A DNA stretch of 64,000 nucleotides from Streptomyces sp. CB09001 (GTDB lineage Bacteria; Actinomycetota; Actinomycetes; Streptomycetales; Streptomycetaceae): NCBI RefSeq assembly GCF_003369795.1, contig NZ_CP026730.1, positions 372,001-436,000 on the forward strand. Reading direction: 5' to 3'. How positions within the stretch are numbered: position 1 is the first letter of the stretch; each line of letters begins with the position of its first letter. Of the stretch, positions 48,249 to 57,306 are shown piece after piece. The translations under genes and the position numbers were made by a program. The notes beneath the pieces are model-generated. The model had not been told where the DNA came from. It made no database searches and saw only the letters and a program-made list of their open reading frames with translations.

Positions 48249-49088
48249 ATGCGTCACGGGTTTCCGACCGGACGGGCGGTGTACGCCGTCGCTCCGGTCG
48301 TCGCCGCCGCGCTGGCCCACATCGGTCCGGCCGCGACCTGGCTGCCGGAACTGCGCCGCCGACGGTTCCCGGGCCTGGCCGGCCGGGGCAGCCCCGGCCA
48401 CGTCGCGCTCACCTTCGACGACGGCCCCGATCCGGCGTCCACGCCGCGGTTCCTCGACGTACTGGACGGACTCGGAGTACGCGCCACCTTCTTCCTCCTG
48501 GGCGAGAACGCCGTGCGCCACCCCGCGCTGACCCGTGAGCTGGTCCGGCGCGGACACGAACTCGCCGTCCACGGCTGGACGCACGACCGTCCCTGGTGGC
48601 CGTCGCCTGCGCGGGACACCCGCGACCTGCTGCGTGCCGTCCGGCTGGTGGACGAGGTGTCCGGGACCGCGCCGCGCTGGTACCGGCCGCCCTACGGGAT
48701 CCTCACCTCCGGGCGCTGGGCGGCCGCCCGGCGGGCCGGGCTGCGGCCCGTGCTGTGGACGGCGTGGGGCAAGGACTGGCGGCACGACGCCACGCCCGCT
48801 TCGGTACGCGCGACCGTCGCGGCCGATCTGTGCGGGGGTGGCACGGTCCTCCTCCACGACACCGACCACGCCTCCGCCCCGGGCAGCTGGCGGGCCACGC
48901 TCGGCGCGCTGCCGGACATCGTGCGCGACTGCCGCGAGGCGGGGCTGGCGGTGGGCCCGCTGGGCGAGCACGGTGCGGACGGGGCCACGGAGTTGGCGGG
49001 GGACAACTGTGGCGGCCGGCACGGCAGGGACCGCAGGGACGACGGCACCGTTTCGGCCACCGGCGCCGGGACAGCCGTAACGTCATGA
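48249..49088 (+). CDS. polysaccharide deacetylase (NodB domain)
   Basis: A 279-residue enzyme predicted to remove acetyl groups from an amino-sugar polymer or lipid-linked sugar. Motif 1 is LTFDDGPDP (Asp57, Asp58), motif 2 is ELAVHGWTHDRPW (His108, His112), motif 3 PRWYRPPYGILTSG and motif 5 VLLHDTDHA. An N-terminal hydrophobic stretch (AVYAVAPVVAAALAHIG) may anchor it at the membrane. ATG at 48249 follows GGAGG eight bases upstream; GTG at 48225 is weaker. Its TGA overlaps the GH15 start (ATGA, 49085-49088), so the two are coupled. Confidence 0.9.
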   Translation: MRHGFPTGRAVYAVAPVVAAALAHIGPAATWLPELRRRRFPGLAGRGSPGHVALTFDDGPDPASTPRFLDVLDGLGVRATFFLLGENAVRHPALTRELVRRGHELAVHGWTHDRPWWPSPARDTRDLLRAVRLVDEVSGTAPRWYRPPYGILTSGRWAAARRAGLRPVLWTAWGKDWRHDATPASVRATVAADLCGGGTVLLHDTDHASAPGSWRATLGALPDIVRDCREAGLAVGPLGEHGADGATELAGDNCGGRHGRDRRDDGTVSATGAGTAVTS

Positions 49089-50860
49089 AGGAGAGCGACG
49101 AAGGGCGCACGGCGGCACCGGACACGTCCTGCCCGCCTTGGGCGCTGCGCGAGTACGCCGTGCTCGCCGACGGTGAACGAGGTGCGGTCCTGGATCCCCG
49201 GGGCCGGATCGTGTGGCTGTGCGCCCCGCGGTGGCACGACGACGCGGTGTTCTCCGCGCTGATCGGCGGGGCGGGGCACTTCACGGTGGAGCCGACCGAC
49301 CCCTGGCACGTCTGGGGCGGCTCCTACGAGGAGGGCACGCTGATCCGGATCAGCCGCTGGGTGACCGCCGACTGTGTGATCGAGTGCCGCGAGGCGCTGG
49401 CCCTGCCGGCCCGGGAGGACCGGCTCGTGCTGCTGCGCCGCATGCGGGTGGAGCGGGGCGAGGCGCGCCTGAACCTGGACCTGGACCCGCGGCCCGGCTT
49501 CGGGGAGGCCTGGATGCGCGATCCCCGGCGGGAACGGGGGGTGTGGACGGCCGGGGCACGCGGGCTGCGGATGCGGCTCGCCGGGGCCCCGGACGCGGTG
49601 TGGCGGGACGGGGCCGGGCTGCGCGGCGAATTCCGGCTGCGCGAGGGCGAGAGACACGACCTGGTCCTCGAACTGTCCACGGGGCGGGAGACCGGACCGC
49701 TCGACGCCGACGCGCTGTGGCGGGCCACGGAACGGGAGTGGCGGCGGGCCGTGCCGGACTGCTCCCGGCTGGTCGCGCCCCGCGATGCCCGGCACGCCTA
49801 CGCCGTGCTGCGCGGGCTGACCAGCGTTCGTGGCGGGATGGTCGCCGCCGCGACCACGTCCCTTCCGGAACGGGCCAACAGCGGGCGCAACTACGACTAC
49901 CGCTACGCGTGGCTGCGCGACCAGTGCTACGCCGCTCTCGCGGTCGCCGCGCACGGGCCGCACCCCCTGGTCGACGACGCCGTGCGCTTCGTCGCCGAAC
50001 GCATCCTCGCGGACGGCGACCGGGTGCGCCCCGCCTACACGGTCGACGGGCGGCCGGTCGAAAGGGAGCGTTCCCTGCGGCTGCCCGGCTACCCCGGCGG
50101 CAACGACCACGTCGGCAACGACGCGGGCGCCCAGTTCCAGCTGGACACCTTCGGCGAGGCGCTGCAGTTGTTCGCGGCGGCGGCCACGCACGACCGCCTC
50201 ACCGACGAGGCGGAACGGGCCGCCGCCGTAGCCGTGGATGTCGTCGAGCGGCAGTGGTTGAAGCCGGAGGCCGGTCTGTGGGAGCTGGAGGACCGGTGGT
50301 GGACCCACTCCCGGTTGAGCGTGGTGTGCGGTCTGCGGCGGATGGCCGAGGTGCTGCCCGGGCCCGCGGGGCGCCGGTGCGCCGACCTCGCCGACACGGT
50401 GCTGCGGGAGACCCGGCGCCGGTGCCTGCACACCGACGGCCGCTGGCGGCGGGCCGAGGACGACGACGGGCCCGAGGCCGCGCTGCTGGTGCCGATGGCC
50501 CGGGGCTGCGCCTTCGGGGACGACGGCGACGCCGCCACCCGCGCGTACGTCGAATCCCGCCTGTCCGAGGACGGGTACCTGTACCGCTTCGAACACCCCG
50601 GGGCGCCGCTGGGCGAGGCCGAGGGGGCCTTCCTGCTGTGCGGCTTCGCCATGGCGCTCGCCACACACCGGGACGGCGACCGGGTGAACGCGTTCCGCTG
50701 GTTCGAGCGCACCCGGGCGGCCTGCGGACCGCCCGGGCTGTTCGCCGAGGAGTACGACGTGCGCCAGCGCCAGCTGCGCGGCAACCTCCCGCAGGCCTTC
50801 GTGCACGCCATGATGCTGGAGTGCGCGGTCCGCCTGGCCGGCGAGTCGGCGCTGCCCTGA
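49085..50860 (+). CDS. GH15-family glucoamylase/trehalase-like protein
   Basis: A 591-residue protein: an N-terminal beta-sandwich (about 20-225, ALREYAVLADGERGAVLDPRGRIVWLCAPRWHDDAVFSALIGG) and an (alpha/alpha)6 barrel (about 235-585). The barrel contains NSGRNYDYRYAWLRDQCYAALAV, GNDHVGNDAGAQFQLDTFGE, the general-acid region KPEAGLWELEDRWWTHSRLS (Glu400) and the general-base region GLFAEEYDVRQRQLRGNLPQAFVHA (Glu555/556). Predicted to release glucose from alpha-glucans or trehalose in the cytoplasm. It is coupled to the deacetylase gene and ends nine bases before the convergent xdhC gene. Confidence 0.92.
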   Translation: MKESDEGRTAAPDTSCPPWALREYAVLADGERGAVLDPRGRIVWLCAPRWHDDAVFSALIGGAGHFTVEPTDPWHVWGGSYEEGTLIRISRWVTADCVIECREALALPAREDRLVLLRRMRVERGEARLNLDLDPRPGFGEAWMRDPRRERGVWTAGARGLRMRLAGAPDAVWRDGAGLRGEFRLREGERHDLVLELSTGRETGPLDADALWRATEREWRRAVPDCSRLVAPRDARHAYAVLRGLTSVRGGMVAAATTSLPERANSGRNYDYRYAWLRDQCYAALAVAAHGPHPLVDDAVRFVAERILADGDRVRPAYTVDGRPVERERSLRLPGYPGGNDHVGNDAGAQFQLDTFGEALQLFAAAATHDRLTDEAERAAAVAVDVVERQWLKPEAGLWELEDRWWTHSRLSVVCGLRRMAEVLPGPAGRRCADLADTVLRETRRRCLHTDGRWRRAEDDDGPEAALLVPMARGCAFGDDGDAATRAYVESRLSEDGYLYRFEHPGAPLGEAEGAFLLCGFAMALATHRDGDRVNAFRWFERTRAACGPPGLFAEEYDVRQRQLRGNLPQAFVHAMMLECAVRLAGESALP

Positions 50861-50869
50861 ACCTTGTTC

Positions 50870-52027
50870 TCAGGCGGCCGCCTCCGTCGGCCTCTCCTCG
50901 GGCTGCCGCCCCGTCGCCTCCCGGTGGATCGGTGCCGCCCCGCCCGTCAGAGGAACGCCCGTGCCGCCACGGCGGGTCGCGACGATCTCCGCCGCGATGG
51001 ACAGGGCCGTCTCCTCGGGGGTGCGGGCGCCGAGGTCGAGGCCGATCGGTGAGCGCAGCCGGGACAGCTCGTCCTCGGTCAGGCCCGCCTGGCGCAGTCG
51101 GCGGTCGCGGTCCTCGTGGGTGCGGCGCGAGCCCATCGCGCCGACGAACGCGACCGGCATCCGCAGCGCCTCCGTCAGCAGTGGCACGTCGAACTTGGCG
51201 TCGTGGGTGAGCACGCACAGCACCGTGCGCCCGTCGGTCGGGGTGTCCCGCAGGTAGCGGTGCGGCCAGTCGACGACGACCTCGTCGGCCTCCGGGAAAC
51301 GGGCCCGCGTGGCGAAGACGGACCGGGCGTCGCACACCGTGACGTGGTGCCCGAGGAACTTCCCGGCCCGCACGAGCGCCGCGGCGAAGTCGACCGCGCC
51401 GAAGACGATCATGCGGGGCGGCGGCACGCTGGACTCGACGAGCAGGGTGAGCCCGCCGGGGCAGTGCGAACCGTCCTCCGAGAGCCCGACGGTGCCGGTG
51501 CGCCCGGTGTCCAGCAGGGCACCGGCCTCGGCGGCCGCGGTGCGGTCCAGGTCGGGGTGGCCGCCGAGACCGCCCGTGTGCGAACCGTCGGGCCGGACGA
51601 GCAGTGCCCTGCCCAGCAGCTCGGGCGGACCCTCGACGACGCGGGCGAGGGCCGCGGTCCCGCCCCGGGCTGCGGTGGCCAGCGCCGACCGGAGCACCTC
51701 GCGCGAGGGTGCGTCGGCGCCGACCGGGGTGACCAGTACGTCGACGATTCCGCCGCAGGTCAGTCCGACCGCGAAGGCGTCCTCGTCGCTGTAGCCGAAG
51801 CGTTCGCGCAGCGTCTCGCCGGTGCGCAGGGCGTCGGCGCACAGGTCGTACACCGCGCCCTCCACACAGCCGCCGGAGACCGAGCCGATCACGGTGCCCC
51901 CGCTGTCGACGGCGAGGGCGGCGCCGGGACCGCGCGGCGCGCTGCCGCCCACGGAGACGACGGTGGCGACGGCGAACTCCCGGCCCTCGGTGAGCCAGCG
52001 GTCCAGCTCCTCGGCGATGTCAAGCAT
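50870..52027 (-). CDS. XdhC/CoxI-family molybdenum-cofactor maturation protein
   Basis: A 385-residue XdhC-like protein that binds and sulfurates the molybdenum cofactor before insertion into the partner oxidoreductase. The N-terminal XdhC domain has FAVATVVSVGGSAPRGPGAALAVDSGGTVIGSVSGGCVEGAVYD, with the cysteine of SGGCVEG; the C-terminal Rossmann part has RMIVFGAVDFAAALVRAGKFLGHHVTVCDAR and VAFVGAMGSRRTHEDRDRRLRQAGL. Fourth gene of the operon; its ATG (52027) overlaps the end of the large subunit gene by eight bases, with AGGAG upstream. Confidence 0.92.
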   Translation of the reverse strand: MLDIAEELDRWLTEGREFAVATVVSVGGSAPRGPGAALAVDSGGTVIGSVSGGCVEGAVYDLCADALRTGETLRERFGYSDEDAFAVGLTCGGIVDVLVTPVGADAPSREVLRSALATAARGGTAALARVVEGPPELLGRALLVRPDGSHTGGLGGHPDLDRTAAAEAGALLDTGRTGTVGLSEDGSHCPGGLTLLVESSVPPPRMIVFGAVDFAAALVRAGKFLGHHVTVCDARSVFATRARFPEADEVVVDWPHRYLRDTPTDGRTVLCVLTHDAKFDVPLLTEALRMPVAFVGAMGSRRTHEDRDRRLRQAGLTEDELSRLRSPIGLDLGARTPEETALSIAAEIVATRRGGTGVPLTGGAAPIHREATGRQPEERPTEAAA

Positions 52028-54167
52028 CCGCCGCTCCTGAGCTGGCGGGCGCCGCCGACAGCACCCGGTCCGGCCGGATCGGCAGGTTGCGGTGGCGCAC
52101 GCCGGTCGCGTGCCAGACGGCGTTGGCGACGGCCGCCGCGGCGCCCACGATGCCGATCTCGCCGACGCCCTTGATCCCGACCGGGTCGTCGGGGTCGGGG
52201 TCGTCCACCCAGTCGGCCTGGATGTCGCCCACGTCGGCGTTGGTGGCCACGTGGTAGCCGGCGAGGTCGGGGGCGTAGAGGCCGCCGCTCGCCCGGTCCC
52301 GTACCGCCTCCTCGTGCAGGGCCATGGAGATGCCCCACACCATGCCGCCGACGAGCTGGTTGCGGGCGGTGAGCGGGTTGACGATCCGGCCGGCGGCGAA
52401 GATGCCGAGCATGCGGCGCACCCGCACCTCACCGGTGGCGGTGTCCACGGCGACCTCGGCGAACTGCGCGCCGAAGGAGTGCCGTTCCTTCTGCGCGAGG
52501 GTGCCGAGCAGTGCGGTGGTGTCGGACCGTACGGTGATGCCCTCCGGCGGGATGGCCGTGCCCAGGGCCAGCCGCTCCCGCAGTTCGCGGGCCGCCTCCG
52601 TGACCGCCCAGGCCCAGGACCGCGTGCCCATCGAGCCACCCGCGATCATCGCGGGGCCGAAGTCGCTGTCCCCGATGCGGACCCGGACCCGGTCGGGCGC
52701 GACCTCCAGGGCGTCGGCGGCGACCAGGGTGAGCGCCGTACGGGCGCCGGTGCCGAGGTCGGCGGCGGCGATCCGTACCGTGAATCCGTCGTCGGCCTCC
52801 GCGGTCACGACGGCCGTGGAGGGCCCGGCGCCCGAGTGGAAGGAGGCGGCGGCGGTGCCCGTGCCCAGCAGCCAGCGCCCGTCACGGCGCACCCCGGGTC
52901 GCGGGTCGCGCCCGGCCCAGCCGAACCGCCGGGCTCCCTCGCGGAAGCAGGCGTCCAGGTTGCGGCTGCTGAAGGGCAGACCGGAGACCGGGCCGACCTC
53001 GGGTTCGTTGCGCAGGCGCAGTGCGATGGGGTCGATGCCGCCGCGCTCGGCGAGTTCGTCGAGGGCCGACTCGACGGCGAAGGAGCCCGGTGCCTCGCCC
53101 GGCGCGCGCATGAACGTCGGCGACGGCACGTCGAGGGGCGCGACCTCGTTGGCCGTGTGGTGCGCCTCGGCGTCGTACATCACCCGGGCCACGCCCGCGC
53201 TGGGCTCGACGAACTCGTAGACGGTGGACGTCTGGTTCAGCGAGCGGTGTTCCAGGGCCCGCAGCCGGCCGTCGGCGTCGGCGCCGAGCCGGACGCGCTG
53301 GAGGGTGGGGCTGCGGTAGCCGGCCAGCGAGAACATCTGCCGCCTCGTCATGACGACGCGCACCGGCCGCTGCAGTTCGGTCGCGGCCATCACGGCGGCG
53401 ACCTGGTGGGCGCGCAGGCCCTTGCTGCCGAAGCCGCCGCCGATGTGCTCGGAGCGCACCCGTACCGCGGAGGCGTCGAGGGAGAACAGGCTGGCCAGTT
53501 CGGTCTGGATCCAGGTGGTGCCCTGGTTGGAGTCGACGACCTCCAGCCGGCCGCCGTCCCACCGGGCGGTGGCGGCGTGCGGCTCCATCATGCTGTGGTG
53601 CTCTTCGGGGGTGGTGTACTCCTGGTCGACCACGACGGCGGAGGCGGCGAGGCCGGCTTCCAGGTCGCCCTTGGCGGTCTCACCGGGCATGACCCCGCCC
53701 GCCGGGTGGGCACCCGGGTGGTCGGCGGTGAGGACGGTGTCGTGCGGTTCCTCGTCGTAGGCGACGACGAGGGCCTCGGCGGCCTCCCGGGCCTGCTCGG
53801 ACGTCTCGGCGACGACGAGGGCGACCGGCCAGCCCACGTGGTGCACCCGGTCCTGCTGGAAGACGGCGGCGGTGGGGTCCGGCGGGATGCCGAGCAGGCC
53901 GACGTAGTCGGTGTCGACGCGCGGGGCGTTGCCGTGGTGCAGGACGGTGAGCACGCCCGGCATGGCGAGGACGGCCTCGGTGTCGAGGGAGCGGATGCGG
54001 CCGCGCGCGACGGTGGAGAGGACCAGCCAGCCGTGCGCGAGGTCGGCGAAGGGGATCTCGCCGGCGTAGCGGGCCGCTCCGGTGACCTTGTCGCGGCCCT
54101 CGACGCGCGTGTGCGCGGTGCCGACGACGCCCCGGAGCGCCGTACGGCCGGTCGTGGCGGTGGTCAT
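52020..54167 (-). CDS. molybdopterin-binding large subunit, YagR/xanthine dehydrogenase family
   Basis: A 715-residue molybdenum hydroxylase subunit. It has the aldehyde oxidase a/b hammerhead at the N-terminus (HTRVEGRDKVTGAARYAGEIPFADLAHGWLVLS), then cofactor-binding stretches HIGGGFGSKG, FMRAPGEAPGSFAVESALDEL, GTGARTALTLVAADALEVAPDRVRVRIGDSDFG and GGSMGTR, and the active-site Glu near the end in VGIKGVGEIGIVGAAAAVANAV. Length near 715 fits YagR/PaoC-type aldehyde oxidoreductases better than classical xanthine dehydrogenase. ATG overlaps the FAD subunit stop (ATGA, 54167-54164). Confidence 0.94.
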   Translation of the reverse strand: MTTATTGRTALRGVVGTAHTRVEGRDKVTGAARYAGEIPFADLAHGWLVLSTVARGRIRSLDTEAVLAMPGVLTVLHHGNAPRVDTDYVGLLGIPPDPTAAVFQQDRVHHVGWPVALVVAETSEQAREAAEALVVAYDEEPHDTVLTADHPGAHPAGGVMPGETAKGDLEAGLAASAVVVDQEYTTPEEHHSMMEPHAATARWDGGRLEVVDSNQGTTWIQTELASLFSLDASAVRVRSEHIGGGFGSKGLRAHQVAAVMAATELQRPVRVVMTRRQMFSLAGYRSPTLQRVRLGADADGRLRALEHRSLNQTSTVYEFVEPSAGVARVMYDAEAHHTANEVAPLDVPSPTFMRAPGEAPGSFAVESALDELAERGGIDPIALRLRNEPEVGPVSGLPFSSRNLDACFREGARRFGWAGRDPRPGVRRDGRWLLGTGTAAASFHSGAGPSTAVVTAEADDGFTVRIAAADLGTGARTALTLVAADALEVAPDRVRVRIGDSDFGPAMIAGGSMGTRSWAWAVTEAARELRERLALGTAIPPEGITVRSDTTALLGTLAQKERHSFGAQFAEVAVDTATGEVRVRRMLGIFAAGRIVNPLTARNQLVGGMVWGISMALHEEAVRDRASGGLYAPDLAGYHVATNADVGDIQADWVDDPDPDDPVGIKGVGEIGIVGAAAAVANAVWHATGVRHRNLPIRPDRVLSAAPASSGAADA

Positions 54168-55152
54168 CGGGCGGTCTCCTCGGCGAGTTCGGTCAGGACG
54201 GCCACCGCGAGGTTGCGCATGAGGGTCACCTTGTATCCGTTGTCGGGCAGCGGCCTGGCGGCCGCGAGTTCGGCGTCCGCGGCGGCGGCGAAGGTGTCGC
54301 CGTCGGCCGGTGCGCCGGTGAGGACGGCCTCGGCCGCGCGGGCCCGCCAGGGCCGCGAGGCGACCGCGCCGAAGGCCAGCCGGGCCTCGCGTACGACGCC
54401 GTCCTCGACGTCGAGCGCGGCCGCGACCGAGCCGATCGCGAAGGCGTACGAGGCGCGCTCGCGCACCTTGCGGTAGCGGGAGCGGGCGGCGACCGGGGCG
54501 GGCGGCAGGGTGACGCCGGTGATCAGCGCGCCGGCCGGCAGTGCGGTCTCCCGGTGCGGGGTGTCCCCGACGGGGAGGTAGAAGTCGGCGAGCGGCAACT
54601 CGCCCGGACCGTCAGGGGTTTCGAAGCCGACGACGGCGTCGAAGGCGGCGAGGGCCACCCCCATGTCCGAGGGGTGCACGGCCACACAGTGGTCGGAGGC
54701 GCCCAGGACGGCGTGGTTGTGGTGCTCACCCGTGATGGCGGAGCAGCCGCTGCCGGGGACGCGCTTGTTGCAGGGCTTGCTCAGGTCCGTGAAGTAGCCG
54801 CAGCGGGTGCGCTGGAGCAGGTTGCCCCCGACGGTGGCCATGTTGCGCAGCTGGCCGGAGGCGCCGGCCAGGACCGCCTGGGTCAGTGCCGGGTAGCGGC
54901 GGCGCACTTCGGGGTGGGCGGCCAGGTCGCTGTTGGTGACGGTGGCGCCGATGCGCAGACCGCCGTCCGAGGTCTCCTCGACGGCGTCCAGGGGGAGTTC
55001 GCGGACGTCGACGAGCCGGGCGGGGCGCTCGACGCCGGTCTTCATCAGGTCCACGAGGTTGGTGCCGCCGCCGAGGAAGCGTGCGTCCGGATCGGCGGCG
55101 AGCAGTGCCACGGCGCCGGAGACGTCGTCGGCACGCTGGTATCCGAACTCCC

Positions 55153-55156
<4 letters not shown>
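54164..55156 (-). CDS. FAD-binding subunit with probable extra [4Fe-4S] cluster (YagS-type)
   Basis: A 330-residue subunit of the molybdenum hydroxylase. FAD loops are ARFLGGGTNLVDLMK, RNMATVGGNLLQRTRC and a C-terminal CO-dehydrogenase-flavoprotein domain (SYAFAIGSVAAALDV). It carries an insertion with four cysteines, RTRCGYFTDLSKPCNKRVPGSGC (Cys119, Cys129, Cys138) plus Cys157, that corresponds to the [4Fe-4S]-binding loop of E. coli PaoB/YagS and is absent from ordinary xanthine dehydrogenase FAD subunits. Translationally coupled at both ends (ATGA overlaps at 55156-55153 and 54167-54164). Confidence 0.93.
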
Positions 55157-55764
<608 letters not shown>

Positions 55765-55874
55765 GATCAGCCTTCTTTGGTGTCTGGTGACCGGGAAAAC
55801 TGGCTGTAGGCATTGGGTTCATAGGCGGGCGGGGGCCATCGGCCGCTTTCCGCCGGTAGAGTGGGCGGACAACC

Positions 55875-55886
55875 GGACAACTGTCC
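55875..55886. promoter_or_regulatory. TetR operator 1: GGACA-N2-TGTCC
   Basis: Palindrome in the divergent gap between the molybdoenzyme operon and the TetR gene. It is very similar to the palindrome 30 bases further on, so both are likely bound by the same dimer type. Confidence 0.7.
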
Positions 55887-55903
55887 ACTCACTGGAAACG
55901 TAA

Positions 55904-55917
55904 CGGACAGCTGTCCG
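55904..55917. promoter_or_regulatory. TetR operator 2: CGGACAGCTGTCCG
   Basis: Perfect 14-bp palindrome, centred exactly 30 bases (about three helical turns) from operator 1, and 45 bases upstream of the TetR start. Confidence 0.75.
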
Positions 55918-55961
55918 CTTAGCAAGGTCGGGATTCGGCCACGAACCCGGAAGGGGGACGA

Positions 55962-56552
55962 GTGTCGCAGCCGAAGAAGGACAAGCCGGACGCTCCCTTG
56001 CGCTCGGACGCGCAGCGCAACCGCGAGCGCATCCTCGCCGTGGCCACGGAGGAGCTGACGCACTGCGCGAACGCCCCGTTGAGCGCCATCGCCAAGAAGG
56101 CGGGGGTCGGGCAGGGCACCTTCTACCGCAATTTCCCGAACCGCGAGGCGCTCGTCCTGGAGATCTACCGGCACGGGATGCAGCAGGTGGCCCAGGCCGC
56201 GCCCGAGATGCTGGCCACCCGGGAACCCGACCTCGCCCTGCGCGAATGGATGGACCGCCTCGCCGAGTTCGCCATGACCAAGGCGGGTCTGGCGGACGCG
56301 ATCCGGCTGGTCACCAGCGCACCCGGGGCACCGGAGAAGCCGCGCCCCACCCCGCTGGAGGACGCGGCCGAGCTCCTGCTCCGCGCCAACGACGAGGCCG
56401 GCACGATCCGGCCCGGAGTGACCGGGGACGACTTCTTCCTCGTCCTCGGTGGTCTGTGGCTGATCGGTCCCGGTGAGGACCGGCAGCCGCGGGTCACCCG
56501 GTTCCTGGACTTCGTCATGGACGGCCTGCGCGCCGGAGCGCCGGGCCGGTGA
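55962..56552 (+). CDS. TetR-family transcriptional regulator
   Basis: A 196-residue regulator. The HTH is QRNRERILAVATEELTHCANAPLSAIAKKAGVGQGTFYRNFPNREALVLEIYRH, of the subgroup with a GTFYRNFPNREAL recognition element. Residues beyond 60 form the helical ligand domain. GTG at 55962 has GAAGGGGG upstream. Its divergent neighbour is the molybdoenzyme operon, and two GGACA/TGTCC palindromes fill the gap, so it most likely represses both directions until an aldehyde or similar substrate is sensed. Its 3' end overlaps the convergent response regulator gene by 38 bases. Confidence 0.93.
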   Translation: MSQPKKDKPDAPLRSDAQRNRERILAVATEELTHCANAPLSAIAKKAGVGQGTFYRNFPNREALVLEIYRHGMQQVAQAAPEMLATREPDLALREWMDRLAEFAMTKAGLADAIRLVTSAPGAPEKPRPTPLEDAAELLLRANDEAGTIRPGVTGDDFFLVLGGLWLIGPGEDRQPRVTRFLDFVMDGLRAGAPGR

Positions 56553-57306
56553 CCGCGCCCCGGAAGCGGTAGCGGCGCTCGGGGCGTCCCGCGACCCCGT
56601 AGCGCAGGGAGACCTCCGCGCTGCCCACGGTGTGGAAGTGCTCCAGGTACCGGCGGGCGCTGACCCGCGAGATGCCGGTCAGCGCCGCGCACTCGCTGGC
56701 GGACAGGGTGCTCGCGGCCTCGCGCAGCGCACGCTCGACCAGTTCGGCGGTCTCCACGCTCATGCCCTTGGGCAGCCCGGGGGCCGGCCCGGTCTGTGCC
56801 GCGGCACCGGCCAGTACGCGGTCGACGTCGGCCTGGCTGCGCACCACCGTGCCGAGCAGCCGCCCCCGCTGGACCGCGTAGCGCTGCAGCCGGACCCGAA
56901 GGTCCTCGAACTCGAAGGGTTTGAGGAGGTAGTCGACCACGCCGTGCCGCACGGCGCCGCGCACCGCGTCCGCCTCCCGGGCCGCGCTGATGACCATGAC
57001 GTCGCAGTCGTGGCCCGCGGCGCGCAGCCGTGGGATGACGTCGAGACCGAAGGCGTCCGGCAGGTACAGGTCGAGCAGGACCAGGTCGGGGCGCAGCTCC
57101 CCGGCGGCGGCGAGCGCCTGTTCCCCGGTGCCCGCGACCCCGACCACCCGGAAGGGCTCGACCCGTTCGACGAACGCGCGGTGGACGCGGGCCACCATGA
57201 AGTCGTCGTCGACGACGAGCACGCCGATCGGGGCGGCGCCCGGGGGCGTCTCCAGGGGGGCGGCGCTCGGGGCGGTCGCGTCGGACGGGCCGCTCGTAGC
57301 CGTCAT
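56515..57306 (-). CDS. CitB-type response regulator
   Basis: A 263-residue response regulator of the CitB/DcuR class. Receiver domain about 27-145: acidic pair in VLVVDDDF (33-35), phosphoacceptor Asp79 in LVLLDLYLPD, and Lys129 in DYLLKPFEF. After a linker, the DNA-binding part has an HTH typical of this class: TLSASECAALTGISRVSARRYLEHFHTVGSAEVSLRYGVAGRPERRYRF. ATG overlaps the kinase stop (ATGA, 57306-57303). Likely activates the divergent tctCBA transporter in response to a tricarboxylate or dicarboxylate. Confidence 0.94.
   Translation of the reverse strand: MTATSGPSDATAPSAAPLETPPGAAPIGVLVVDDDFMVARVHRAFVERVEPFRVVGVAGTGEQALAAAGELRPDLVLLDLYLPDAFGLDVIPRLRAAGHDCDVMVISAAREADAVRGAVRHGVVDYLLKPFEFEDLRVRLQRYAVQRGRLLGTVVRSQADVDRVLAGAAAQTGPAPGLPKGMSVETAELVERALREAASTLSASECAALTGISRVSARRYLEHFHTVGSAEVSLRYGVAGRPERRYRFRGAVTGPALRRAGRP

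Noticed and set aside
45069..50860. A secondary-metabolite gene cluster
   Set aside because: No polyketide synthase, NRPS, terpene cyclase or RiPP machinery is present; the genes fit lipid or glycan metabolism better.
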